From assembly GCA_050729835.1 (NCBI GenBank), contig JBOHLS010000016.1, positions 1-59,309 of the forward strand: DNA of 59,309 nucleotides, read 5' to 3'. Below the pieces are notes generated by a model that saw nothing but the letters and a program-made list of their open reading frames with translations, did not search any database and was not told the origin of the DNA. Source of the DNA: REEB95 sp050729835. GTDB lineage: Bacteria > Pseudomonadota > Alphaproteobacteria > ATCC43930 > CGMCC-115725. Positions 43,891-54,369 of this stretch are shown here, in pieces; the stretch's first letter is position 1; each line of letters opens with the position of its first letter. A program made the position numbers and the translations under genes.

Positions 43891-44127
43891 TCACTCTTCG
43901 GGCGCGCTGGTCTGCAAGGCCAGCGCGTGCAACTCGTTGCCCATGCGGCCCTGGAGCGCGGCATAGACCATCTGGTGCTGCTGCACCCGGCTCTTGCCCT
44001 TGAAGGCCAGCGACACCACGAGAGCGGCATAATGGTCGCCGTCGCCGCGCAAATCCTCAATGGTGACGCGCGCGCCGGGCAGGCCGTCCTTGATAAGCTT
44101 TTCGATCGTCGCCGCGTCGAGCGCCAT
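43891..44127 (-). CDS. bolA: BolA family protein
   Basis: 78 aa BolA fold. MALDAATIEKLIKDGLPGARVTIEDLRGDGDHYAALVVSLAFKGKSRVQQHQMVYAAL contains the FKGKSRVQQHQMVY signature, with the His used to bind a cluster with Grx4. It is one of the shorter BolA-like (BolA3/IbaG-like) forms. It starts 8 bases after purL stops and precedes grxD. Confidence 0.94.
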   Translation of the reverse strand: MALDAATIEKLIKDGLPGARVTIEDLRGDGDHYAALVVSLAFKGKSRVQQHQMVYAALQGRMGNELHALALQTSAPEE

Positions 44128-44135
44128 CCGCGTCC

Positions 44136-46333
<2,198 letters not shown>

Positions 46334-46337
<4 letters not shown>

Positions 46338-47023
46338 GCCAGCGCCTCGGCGAGCGAGGCGAAGAAGCCCTGGCCGTCGGTGGCGCCCAAGAGCGGATCG
46401 GTCGCGTCCTCGGGGTGTGGCATCAATCCCAGCACGTTGCGTTTCTCGTTGAGGATGCCGGCGATGGCGCGCGCCGAGCCGTTGTCGTTGGCGTCGTCGG
46501 CGATTTCACCGGTCGCGCTGCAATAACGGAAGGCGACACGACCGTCGCCTTCGAGCCGATCGAGTGTGTCCTTGTCGGCGAAATAATTGCCGTCGTGATG
46601 CGCCACCGGCACGCGGATCACCTGGCCGGCGTTGTAGCGCCGCGTGTAGACACTCTGGCTGGTCTCGACCCTGAGATGCACGTCCTTGCAGTGGAAGCGC
46701 AGGGTCCGGTTGGTCAGCAATACGCCGGGCAGCAAACCGGCCTCGGTGACGATCTGGAAGCCGTTGCAGATGCCCAAAACCGGAGTTCCGGCTTCGGCGC
46801 GCGCCTTGACCTCACGCATGATCGGCGAATACGCCGCCATCGCGCCGCAGCGCAGATAATCGCCATAGGAAAAGCCGCCGGGAATGACGATCAGATCGGC
46901 CTTGGGCAAGTCGCTGTCGCGGTGCCAGACCTTGAGGGGCGCCTTGCCGGTCGCACGGTGCAGCGCGTCATGCACGTCCTGCTCGCGATTCGAGCCAGGG
47001 AACAGGATGATCGCGGCTTGCAT
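46334..47023 (-). CDS. purQ: phosphoribosylformylglycinamidine synthase, glutaminase subunit
   Basis: 229 aa class I glutamine amidotransferase. The nucleophile is in VLGICNGFQIVTEAGLLPG, and the His/Glu of the triad are in LMPHPEDATD. The N-terminus AAIILFPGSNREQD and GGFSYGDYLRCGAMAA are typical. It channels ammonia to PurL. The HemD-like gene lies upstream in the same direction (stop at 47084, 60 bases from the purQ start). Confidence 0.96.
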
Positions 47024-47083
47024 AGACGGGCGGCCTCGGGCGGGCGGGATACGCCCTTGAGATAGCCCGCGCCGGGCGGGCGT

Positions 47084-47917
47084 TCAAGAGTGCTTAGCCC
47101 CCGAGTCGAGTGCCGCGACCATGGCGGTGACCAGCGGCTTGAGGTGGAACGAGCCGCCGGCGGGCACGATGGCGACGCGGCCACCGAGCTTCTCGACCGC
47201 GGCGCCGACCACCGGACCGATCGCGGCGATCTTGGTGCGCGCCAAGCCGTCGCGCAGCTGCGTTTCCTTGCCGCGCTCGCGCGCCACCTCGGCCAGACGC
47301 TCGAGCTGCATTGAGCCGGTGAAGGCGATGGCGTCGAGCCTGCCGGCGGCGAGCTCGTCAATCAGCGCGACGACCTGGCCGGTCTCGGCGTCGGTGGCGT
47401 AGCGATACGGCACGATGGAATCGGGCGTGGCGCCGGCTTGCGCCAGGAAATCGAGCAAGGCGGCGTTGGGATTGCCGGGATAAAGCTGCACGCCGATCAA
47501 ACGGCCCTTGAGGTTCTCGCGCGCCAGCGTGGCGATCACGCTGGCGGTGGTCGGTTCGGCGGCGGTCAGGGCCGCCTTGAGGCCCAATTCGCGCAGCGCG
47601 CGCACCGGCTTCGGCCCGCGCGTGACGGTGCGGAGCTTGCCGAGCGCGGCGACGACATCGGCTTCGATGCCGGCGCGGCGGGCAATGCCGATCAGCCGGC
47701 GCAGACCTTCGCCGGTGAGCAGAATAAGGTCGTCGAAGCGGCTCTCAACTAGCCGCTTGAGCCAGGCCGCGGCCGTCGCCGGATCGTCAAGGTCGCGGAT
47801 CGCCACCAACGGGCAACGCAGCGTCGTCGCGCCGTGCTCCTCGAGCATACGCGCGAACAGGTCGATCTCGCGGCTTTCGGGCACCGCGATGCGCTTGCCG
47901 GAGAGGGGGCCGGTCAT
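47084..47917 (-). CDS. uroporphyrinogen-III synthase-like protein
   Basis: 277 aa HemD fold (two Rossmann-like halves joined by a beta ladder). Matching segments are KRIAVPESREIDLFARMLEEHGA, LILLTGEGLRRLI, LIGVQLYPGNPNAALLDFL, VPYRYATDAETGQVVALIDEL, IAFTGSMQLERLAEVA and AAIGPVVGAAVEKLG. In heme synthesis it would close hydroxymethylbilane. It sits between purS and purQ, where most alphaproteobacteria have no gene. The 5' side is flanked by a family A repeat. Whether it is the main HemD or a paralogue cannot be judged from the window. Confidence 0.82.
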   Translation of the reverse strand: MTGPLSGKRIAVPESREIDLFARMLEEHGATTLRCPLVAIRDLDDPATAAAWLKRLVESRFDDLILLTGEGLRRLIGIARRAGIEADVVAALGKLRTVTRGPKPVRALRELGLKAALTAAEPTTASVIATLARENLKGRLIGVQLYPGNPNAALLDFLAQAGATPDSIVPYRYATDAETGQVVALIDELAAGRLDAIAFTGSMQLERLAEVARERGKETQLRDGLARTKIAAIGPVVGAAVEKLGGRVAIVPAGGSFHLKPLVTAMVAALDSGAKHS

Positions 47918-47960
47918 ATCCGAAGCTATGCAAAATTCTGCTGGCTTGCCAACTGCCTCC

Positions 47961-48044
47961 GTCATTGCGAGCGAAGCGAAGCAATCCAGAGCCGGTGCGA
48001 GTGCTGGATTGCTTCGGCTGCGTTCCGCGCAGCCTCGCAATGAC
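47961..48044. repeat. dispersed palindromic repeat, family A (copy 3)
   Basis: GTCATTGCGAGCGAAGCGAAGCAATCCAG at the left is the inverse (imperfect) of CTGGATTGC ... TCGCAATGAC at the right. It lies between the HemD-like gene and purS, splitting the purine operon. Confidence 0.85.
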
Positions 48045-48054
48045 GAAATGGAAA

Positions 48055-48300
48055 TCAGCCCTGAATCTCGACCCGGTAGCTTTCGATCAGCGTGTTGGCG
48101 AGCAGCTTCTCGCACATCGTCTCGACCTCGCGTTTGGCCTTGACCGGGTCGCTCTCGCTCAATTCGAGATCGATCACCTTGCCTTGGTGCACTTCGCCGA
48201 CGCCGTTGAAGCCGAGCGAGGCGAGGGCGTGCGAGATCGCCTTGCCCTGCGGATCGAGCACGCCCGATTTGGGCATGATCTGGACGCGCGCCTTGACCAC
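48055..48300 (-). CDS. purS: phosphoribosylformylglycinamidine synthase subunit PurS
   Basis: 81 aa ferredoxin-like subunit that links PurQ to PurL. VKARVQIMPKSGVLDPQGKAISHALASLGFNGVGEVHQGKVIDLEL and the ANTLIESYRVEI end are characteristic. The GTG start at 48300 shares one base with the purC stop (TAGTG), so it is translated by coupling. A longer upstream frame overlaps purC and is not used. Confidence 0.94.
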   Translation of the reverse strand: MVKARVQIMPKSGVLDPQGKAISHALASLGFNGVGEVHQGKVIDLELSESDPVKAKREVETMCEKLLANTLIESYRVEIQG

Positions 48301-49064
48301 TAGTGCACGACCTGCGGCGCACGCGCGTTGCCCGGCGAACCTTCGTTCAAGAGGCCGAGGCGGCGCGCGACTTCCTGATACGCCTCTTCGACCTTGCCGA
48401 GATCGCGGCGGAAGCGGTCCTTGTCGAGCTTCTCGTTGGTCTTCAAGTCCCACAGGCGGCAGTTGTCGGGGCTGATCTCGTCGGCCAGGACGATGCGCAT
48501 CTCGTCGCCTTCGTAGAGCCGGCCGAACTCGAGCTTGAAGTCGATCAAGCGGATGCCGATGCCGAGGAACAGGCCGGTGAGGAAGTCGTTGACGCGCAGC
48601 GACATCTGCATGATGTCGTCGAGGTCCTGGGTCGAGGCCCAGCCGAAGGCGGTTATGTGCTCCTCCGACACCATCGGGTCGCCGAGCTCGTCCTTCTTGT
48701 AATAATACTCGACGATCGAGCGCGGGAGCGACGCGCCTTCCTCAAGGCCGAAACGCTTGGCGAGCGAGCCGGCGATGACGTTCCTGATCACGACCTCGAC
48801 GGGGATGATCTGCACCTGCTTGACGAGCTGCTCGCGCATGTTGAGCCGGCGAACGAAATGCGTCGGCACGCCGATCTCGGCCAGGCGCAACATCAGGTAC
48901 TCGCTGATGCGGTTGTTGAGCACGCCCTTGCCGGTGATCGTGCCCTTCTTCTGGTTGTTGAAGGCGGTGGCGTCGTCCTTGAAATACTGGACGAGGGTGC
49001 CGGGCTCGGGGCCCTCGAACAGCACCTTGGCCTTGCCTTCGTAGATTTGCTTGCGTCGGGTCAT
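48300..49064 (-). CDS. purC: SAICAR synthetase
   Basis: 254 aa; joins CAIR and aspartate. Family segments are IYEGKAKVLFEGPEPGTLVQYFKDDATAFN, PTHFVRRLNMREQLVKQVQIIPVEVVIRNVIAGSLAKRFG, and LIDFKLEFGRLYEGDEMRIVLADEISPDNCRLWD. The ATG at 49064 begins MTRRKQIYEGK; the frame extends upstream without homology. It is first in the purCS-hemD-QL-bolA-grxD cluster. Confidence 0.96.
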   Translation of the reverse strand: MTRRKQIYEGKAKVLFEGPEPGTLVQYFKDDATAFNNQKKGTITGKGVLNNRISEYLMLRLAEIGVPTHFVRRLNMREQLVKQVQIIPVEVVIRNVIAGSLAKRFGLEEGASLPRSIVEYYYKKDELGDPMVSEEHITAFGWASTQDLDDIMQMSLRVNDFLTGLFLGIGIRLIDFKLEFGRLYEGDEMRIVLADEISPDNCRLWDLKTNEKLDKDRFRRDLGKVEEAYQEVARRLGLLNEGSPGNARAPQVVH

Positions 49065-49166
49065 GTCCGCCTCGGCGGAAATAGGGAGGCAAGACTTTAT
49101 ATAGCAAGCGGAACCCGCCGCGCCAACGCCGCTGCGTCGCACCGCATCGAGTCGTGCACAGGCTTT

Positions 49167-49916
49167 TTAGGTTGGAATGTCACGCCAGGGCGCGGGCTTA
49201 GGCTGCCAGGCGGCGAAGCGGAATTTCGCCTTGCGCCGGCCGGGCGCGGGCAAAGCCACGAGCGCGCTCGACACCGTGCCGAAGCCCTCGGGCGTCAGGA
49301 AGCGCATTGCGTTGGCGGCGCCGTCCGCCGGATCGGGGCGGTCGTCGGCCAGCAGCTTTTCCCACGCCGTCCAGTCGCCGGCCGTTGGATCGGGCGTCTT
49401 GGCGCGCTCGAACAGCGGGCGATAGCGCTCGAGGCGCGGCGTCGCGTCGTCGAGATCGCCGGCAGCGATCATCGCCAGGCCCGGCTTGATTTCGCGGAGT
49501 TCAATCGGGCGGTGGCCGCTCGGGTCGGCGTGCTTGAGCCAGAACGCCTCGCGGTTGTCGGCGAGGATCAGATTGAAGGTGCGATAGGCCTTGGGATCGA
49601 GCCCGGCGAGCGCATGTCCTGCCGCCGCCGCATCGGCGTGATCGAGCGCCTCGAGCACCAGCTCGCCGCGCGAGCGCGCGCCCGGCGCCGGACCGAGCGA
49701 GCCGAAGCGGTTGAGGATGCCGGCCAGCAAGCCGCGGTCGTTGATGCCAAACCACGAGCCGCCGGCCAGATCGTCGAGGCCGGCGACCACCTCGGGCCGG
49801 TCGCGCCAGTGCCGCGCCGGCGACTGCCACGGCCGGCCGATCATCTCGTCGCGATTGGCGCCGACCACCACCGGCCAGTCGTGGCCCGGCCGACGCAGGA
49901 TGACGAAGGTGCACAT
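49167..49916 (-). CDS. NRDE (TANGO2-like) family protein
   Basis: 249 aa. The family starts with Met-Cys-Thr (MCTFVILRRPG), and the NRDE motif is VVVGANRDEMIGRPWQSP, then GGSWFGINDRGLLAGILNR. The N-terminal Cys may act as an N-terminal nucleophile as in Ntn-hydrolases; this is inference. Human TANGO2 relatives affect lipid metabolism. It lies upstream of purC in the same direction but with a 102-base gap. Confidence 0.9.
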   Translation of the reverse strand: MCTFVILRRPGHDWPVVVGANRDEMIGRPWQSPARHWRDRPEVVAGLDDLAGGSWFGINDRGLLAGILNRFGSLGPAPGARSRGELVLEALDHADAAAAGHALAGLDPKAYRTFNLILADNREAFWLKHADPSGHRPIELREIKPGLAMIAAGDLDDATPRLERYRPLFERAKTPDPTAGDWTAWEKLLADDRPDPADGAANAMRFLTPEGFGTVSSALVALPAPGRRKAKFRFAAWQPKPAPWRDIPT

Positions 49917-49982
49917 GCGGCGGCGATGATGAACCGGCGTGCGCGCTTTGTGTAGCGCCGCGGAGGGTCTACACTGCGGTGC

Positions 49983-50312
49983 ATGACCACCTTCAACGAA
50001 CGCGAAAAAGCCGAAGAGGCGAAGTTCCATCACGACCAGGAACTTGCCTTCAAGGCGCGCGCCCGGCGCAACCATCTGTTCGGCCTGTGGGCGGCGGACA
50101 AGCTCGGCCTGCGCGGCGACGCCGCCGAACACTACGCTCGCGAGCTGATGGCGGCGGCCTTCGGCAAGCACGGCGACGAGGCGGTGCTCGCCAAGATTGA
50201 GGCCGACTTCAAGGCCAAGGGCGTCGACGTGACGCTCGACTCCGCCCGCATCCGGTTCGAGCTCGATCGCTGCTTGGCCGACGCTAAGAAGCAGCTCGGC
50301 GCCCCGCGCTAG
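49983..50312 (+). CDS. DUF1476, F1-ATPase inhibitor zeta-type protein
   Basis: 109 aa. MTTFNEREKAEEAKFHHDQELAFKARARRNHLFGLWAADKLGL followed by AEHYARELMAAAF and a C-terminal helix matches the alphaproteobacterial zeta subunit, first described in Paracoccus, whose N-terminus blocks ATP hydrolysis by F1. It is a good phylogenetic marker. Divergent from the NRDE gene and convergent with oxc. Confidence 0.93.
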   Translation: MTTFNEREKAEEAKFHHDQELAFKARARRNHLFGLWAADKLGLRGDAAEHYARELMAAAFGKHGDEAVLAKIEADFKAKGVDVTLDSARIRFELDRCLADAKKQLGAPR

Positions 50313-50339
50313 AAGAATTTTCCGGCGCGGGCCGGCCGC

Positions 50340-52031
50340 CTACTTGTGGAGCGCGCTCTTCGGGTTGAGGCTCGAGATGTGCCCGCTCTCGGTGCCGGCC
50401 GTCGGATCGATCACGGCGTTGATCAGCGCCGGCTTGCCGGCGGCGAGCGCGGCGCTGACCGCCTTCTGCAGATCCGCGCTTTTCTCGACGTGATAGCCGA
50501 CGCCGCCGAAGGCCTCGATCATCTTCTCGTAACGCGAGTTCGGCAGCAGGCCGGTGGGCGAGGGCGGCACGCCCGGCTGATCGCCGCGATAAATGCCGCT
50601 GTTGTTGAAGATCACGGTGACGATCGGCAGCTTATAGCGGCAGATCGTCTCGATCTCCATGCCGCAGAAGCCGAAGGCGCTGTCGCCTTCGACGGCGACC
50701 ACCGGTTTGCCGCTGACCGTGGCGGCGCCGACGGCATAACCCATGCCGATGCCCATGACGCCCCAGGTGCCGCTGTCGAGGCGATGACGCGGCTCCTTCA
50801 TGTCGAGGATGTTGCGGCCAAAATCGAGCGTATTGGCGCCCTCGTTGACGACATAGACGTCCGGCCGCTCGGCGAGCGCGCTGCGCACGGCACGCAAGGC
50901 GCTGAAGAAGTTCATCGGCGTCGGGTCGGCGTTGAGCCGCGCCGCCATCTTCTCGATGTTCTTCTGCTTCTGCTGCGCCACCCCGTCGAGCCACGTCGCG
51001 CTCGGCTTGATCTGGCCGGGCTTGAGTGCGGCGAGGAAAGCCGCCATCGCCGATTTGATGTCGGCGGTCACCGGCGCTTCGATCGGACGGTTGCTGTCGA
51101 TCTCGGTCGGCGCGATGTCGACCTGGATGAAGCGCGTGTTGCCCGACCAGGTCGGTGGCTTGCCGTGCGACAGCAGCCAGTTGAGGCGCGCGCCGACCAG
51201 CATGACGACGTCGGCATTCTTGAGGACAAACGAGCGCGCCGCCGCCGCCGATTGCTTGTGATCGTCGGGCAGCAGGCCCTTGGCCATGGACATTGGCAGG
51301 AACGGAATGCCGGTCTTCTCGACGAACGCGCGGATGTCCTTGTCGGCTTGCGCATAGGCTGCGCCCTTGCCGAGGAGGATGAGCGGCCGCTCGGCCTTGC
51401 CCAGCAGATTGAGCGCGCGGGTGATCGACTCCGGCGAGGGGATCGACGCGGGCGCCGGTTCGACGACCTTGATGAGCGACTTCTTGCCCGCCTCGATGTC
51501 GAGGACCGAGCCGAGCACCGCCGCGGGCAGGTCGAGGTAGACGCCGCCCGGCCGTCCCGACGACGCGGCATGGATGGCGCGCGCAATGCCGACGCCGATG
51601 TCCTCGGGCCGGTTGACGCGGAACGACGCCTTGGCGAAAGGCTTCGCCGCAGCCATCTGGTCCATTTCCTCGTAGTCGCCCTGCTCGAGATCGACGATCG
51701 GGCGCTCGCTCGAGCCGCTGACCAGGATCATCGGGAAGCAGTTGGTGGTGGCGTTGGCGAGGGCGACGAGGCCGTTGAGGAAGCCCGGCGCAGAGACCGT
51801 CATGCAGACGCCCGGCTTCTGCGTCAGATAGCCGGCGATCGCGGCGGCATTGCCGGCATTCTGCTCGTGCCGGAAGCCGTAGACCCGCATGCCCTCGGCT
51901 TGCGCCAGGCGCAAGAGGTCGGTGATCGGAATGCCGGCGACGGTGTAAATCGTGTCGATGCCGTTGAGCTTCAGCGCATCCACCACCAGGTGAAAGCCGT
52001 CGGTCATCGTTTGCGGAGCTTGCGAATCCAT
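50340..52031 (-). CDS. oxc: oxalyl-CoA decarboxylase
   Basis: 563 aa thiamine-diphosphate enzyme converting oxalyl-CoA to formyl-CoA. The catalytic Glu is in YGFRHEQNAGNAAAIAGYL, the TPP/Mg motif begins VEGDSAFGFCGMEIETICRYKLPIV and closes with NNSGIYRGDQ. SGSSERPIVDLEQGDYEEMDQM and DLPAAVLG are characteristic of oxalyl-CoA decarboxylase rather than acetolactate synthase. The formyl-CoA transferase (frc) partner is not in the window. The neighbour is an oxalate/formate antiporter on the opposite strand, which supports the call. Confidence 0.93.
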   Translation of the reverse strand: MDSQAPQTMTDGFHLVVDALKLNGIDTIYTVAGIPITDLLRLAQAEGMRVYGFRHEQNAGNAAAIAGYLTQKPGVCMTVSAPGFLNGLVALANATTNCFPMILVSGSSERPIVDLEQGDYEEMDQMAAAKPFAKASFRVNRPEDIGVGIARAIHAASSGRPGGVYLDLPAAVLGSVLDIEAGKKSLIKVVEPAPASIPSPESITRALNLLGKAERPLILLGKGAAYAQADKDIRAFVEKTGIPFLPMSMAKGLLPDDHKQSAAAARSFVLKNADVVMLVGARLNWLLSHGKPPTWSGNTRFIQVDIAPTEIDSNRPIEAPVTADIKSAMAAFLAALKPGQIKPSATWLDGVAQQKQKNIEKMAARLNADPTPMNFFSALRAVRSALAERPDVYVVNEGANTLDFGRNILDMKEPRHRLDSGTWGVMGIGMGYAVGAATVSGKPVVAVEGDSAFGFCGMEIETICRYKLPIVTVIFNNSGIYRGDQPGVPPSPTGLLPNSRYEKMIEAFGGVGYHVEKSADLQKAVSAALAAGKPALINAVIDPTAGTESGHISSLNPKSALHK

Positions 52032-52089
52032 CTCTCTCGTCCTCTATCGTCCCTTGGGCAATTTCAATTCGACCCCCACCGGCCGTCCA

Positions 52090-52103
52090 CACGGCCGGCC
52101 GTG
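52090..52103. repeat. 14-bp GC palindrome upstream of oxc
   Basis: CACGGCCGGCCGTG, a perfect palindrome 59 bases upstream of the oxc start. The 558-base oxc-oxlT gap holds no gene; this palindrome and the operator at 52484 are its only clear structure. Confidence 0.5.
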
Positions 52104-52483
52104 CCCGGCCAGAATCGTCAAAGCAGCGTCTTTGAATACCTCAAGCCGCCGGCCGTCAACACCTGTCGAGCAAAAAACCCTCACACCGGCGCAATTTTGT
52201 ACCCCGGACGGCTCGCTCGCCCTGCGCTCCGGTCATCCGGCTGGCGCGAGCCCCACGCGCCAGCGACACCGATCGCGCCCGACGCCCGGTGCGGCCAACC
52301 GGTGCGGCGAAAAGTCACCCTGACGGTCTGGGCCGTTCGGATCGTGAAGGACAGGATGCCTGCCAGGATCATTCCGGCGCCAGCCTGTCCAGGGGCTTAC
52401 CAACGTCGGGATTCCGGTGAGTGTCGCATCCGACGGCCCTAAACCTGCGGTTGAAGGCGATGCAAGCCGCAAAACCAATTGAC

Positions 52484-52507
52484 TTTAGTTAGCCCGGCAT
52501 AACTAAA
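52484..52507 (+). promoter_or_regulatory. operator palindrome overlapping a promoter of the oxalate antiporter
   Basis: TTTAGTTA - eight bases - TAACTAAA, a perfect eight-base inverted repeat. Its core is TTAGTT N10 AACTAA. A TTGACT (-35) begins five bases to the left (52479-52484) and the right arm covers a possible -10, so a bound repressor would block RNA polymerase. The same TTAGTT N10 AACTAA occurs at 56829-56850. Confidence 0.6.
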
Positions 52508-52589
52508 TAGTGTTCAGGTATGCCACGGCGCGTAGCCGGGGCGGACCAAAGGAAACAACTAGAAACCCCGGGGAGGGAGGAAGACCGAT

Positions 52590-53894
52590 ATGTCACAGGC
52601 CTCAATGACGACGCGAGGGTCCTTCACATCGACGCGATGGACCCAGCTCATTCTCGGCATCATTTGCATGTCGTCCGTCGCCAACTTGCAATATGCGTGG
52701 ACGCTGTTCGTTCTGCCGATCACGAAGCAGTTCGGATGGTCCAAGGCCGAGATCCAGGTCGCCTTCACGATCTTCATTCTCTGCGAAACCTGGCTGGTGC
52801 CCATCGAGGGCTGGATCGTCGACCGCATCGGGCCGCGCTGGATGATTCTGGCCGGCGGCATCGGCACCTTCCTCGCGTGGGCCATCGATTCCCAAGCGAC
52901 CCAGCTGTGGGAGTTCTATGTCGGCGGCGCCTTGGCCGGCTTCGCCGGCGGCGCGGTGTACGGCACCTCGGTTGGCAACGCGCTCAAGTGGTTCCCCGAT
53001 AAGCGCGGCCTGTGCGGCGGCTTGACCGCGGCGGGCTTCGGCGCTGGCGTGGCGATAACCGTCGCGCCAATCCGGGCGATGATAGAATCCAGCGGCTTTG
53101 CGCACACCTTCCTGGTGTTCGCGATCATCCTAGGCGCAATCGTCGTCATCTGCTCGCAGTTCATCCGCGCGCCGCGCGCGGAGGAAATGCCGCCGATGGA
53201 TAAGATCAAGACACGCCAGGGCGTCGAGGATCAGCCGCCGCAAAAGGCACTGAAGTCGCCGATCTTCTGGACCATGTACGCCATGTTCTTCCTGGTCGCG
53301 GCGGGCGGCCTCATGTCGGCGGCGCAGCTATCGCCGATCGCGCATGAACGCGGTATCTCCAGTACCACCGTGACGTTCCTGGGCATCACCGGACCGGCGA
53401 TCGTCATCGCGCTCAGCATGCACAGCATCACCAACGGCATCGGACGGCCGCTCAACGGCTGGATTTCCGACCATATCGGCCGCGCCAACATGATGTGCAT
53501 CGCCTTCGGCATTGAGGCGGTTTGCCTCGCGGCGTTTGGATTCTTCGGCACGTCGCCGATCGCGTTCATCATCACCGACGCGCTGGTGTTCCTGTTCTGG
53601 GGCGACATCTTCAGCCTGTTCGCGGCGACCGTGGGCGACGCCTTCGGCCGCAAGTACGTGACCGTGAACTACGGCCTGATGTACACCGCCAAGGGCGTGG
53701 CCTCGCTGTTCGTGCCGCTGGGCAACGTGCTGACGCACGCCACCGGCAACTGGCACGCCGTCTATACGGTCGGCTGCTGCATGAACATCGTGGCCGTGCT
53801 GCTGGGCTTCTTCATCCTGCGCCCGGTCATCAATAACCGGCTCAAACAGGCCGGTGAGCTGGCCGGTGCGCCGGCTGCGGCGCGGGCTCGTTAG
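52590..53894 (+). CDS. MFS oxalate/formate antiporter
   Basis: 434 aa with about 12 membrane helices. The OxlT-like N-terminus (STRWTQLILGIICMSSVANLQYAWTLFVLPI), GWSKAEIQVAFTIFILCETWLVPIEGWIVDRIGPR, and the second half (GWISDHIGRANMMCI) place it in the oxalate/formate branch of the MFS. It likely exchanges oxalate in for formate out with oxc supplying the decarboxylation. AGGGAGGA precedes the ATG. Oxc and the antiporter are divergent. Confidence 0.9.
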   Translation: MSQASMTTRGSFTSTRWTQLILGIICMSSVANLQYAWTLFVLPITKQFGWSKAEIQVAFTIFILCETWLVPIEGWIVDRIGPRWMILAGGIGTFLAWAIDSQATQLWEFYVGGALAGFAGGAVYGTSVGNALKWFPDKRGLCGGLTAAGFGAGVAITVAPIRAMIESSGFAHTFLVFAIILGAIVVICSQFIRAPRAEEMPPMDKIKTRQGVEDQPPQKALKSPIFWTMYAMFFLVAAGGLMSAAQLSPIAHERGISSTTVTFLGITGPAIVIALSMHSITNGIGRPLNGWISDHIGRANMMCIAFGIEAVCLAAFGFFGTSPIAFIITDALVFLFWGDIFSLFAATVGDAFGRKYVTVNYGLMYTAKGVASLFVPLGNVLTHATGNWHAVYTVGCCMNIVAVLLGFFILRPVINNRLKQAGELAGAPAAARAR

Positions 53895-53965
53895 GCCCGG
53901 CGTCGTCGAACGACAAACGGAGGAGGGAAGCGGAATTCGGATAGGGTGACGGGGGGAGAGAACTA

Positions 53966-53994
53966 GGCCGCTGGCCGCGGCCAACCCCCTTTTT
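53966..53994 (+). terminator. possible terminator after the antiporter
   Basis: GGCCGC - TGGCC - GCGGCC hairpin followed by AACCCCCTTTTT, 71 bases past the stop. Arms also form part of a looser GC-rich structure. Confidence 0.45.
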
Positions 53995-54093
53995 CTCGCC
54001 TCGCTATCCGATGGAATCCCGCCTCTCTCTCCGTCCCGTTCTCCGGCCGGTTGCCGGAAACGGGCCATCGGCAGACGGAGGTCGGTCGCCGGG

Positions 54094-54288
54094 ATGGCCG
54101 GTTCGATTCAATCGTTGCTGATCGTCGGACTGGTTTCAGCCGGTGGCCTCGCCATCCGGCTGTTGTCGCTTTTCGGGCCGGTGCCCGTCGCCTGGGCGAT
54201 CACCATTGCGGTGGGGGTCGTCACCTTTGCCGCCGCATCGGTTCTGCTCGGGATCGGCCTCGCCGTTGCGCTGCTCGGGCTGATCTAG
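54094..54288 (+). CDS. small two-helix membrane protein, 64 aa
   Basis: CGGAGGT precedes the ATG. Two hydrophobic stretches (IQSLLIVGLVSAGGLAIRLL, VAWAITIAVGVVTFAAASVLLGIGLAVALLGL) fill the protein. No family recognised. It lies between the antiporter and the convergent ClC gene (stop at 54370, 81 bases away). Confidence 0.5.
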   Translation: MAGSIQSLLIVGLVSAGGLAIRLLSLFGPVPVAWAITIAVGVVTFAAASVLLGIGLAVALLGLI

Positions 54289-54369
54289 CGCCGGCGCTGT
54301 TCGCCACGGTAGACAGCCGTTCGCCGCCGCCGATCGCTTCTCGCTCCGATGCGTGCCGGCTTCGCCGTT

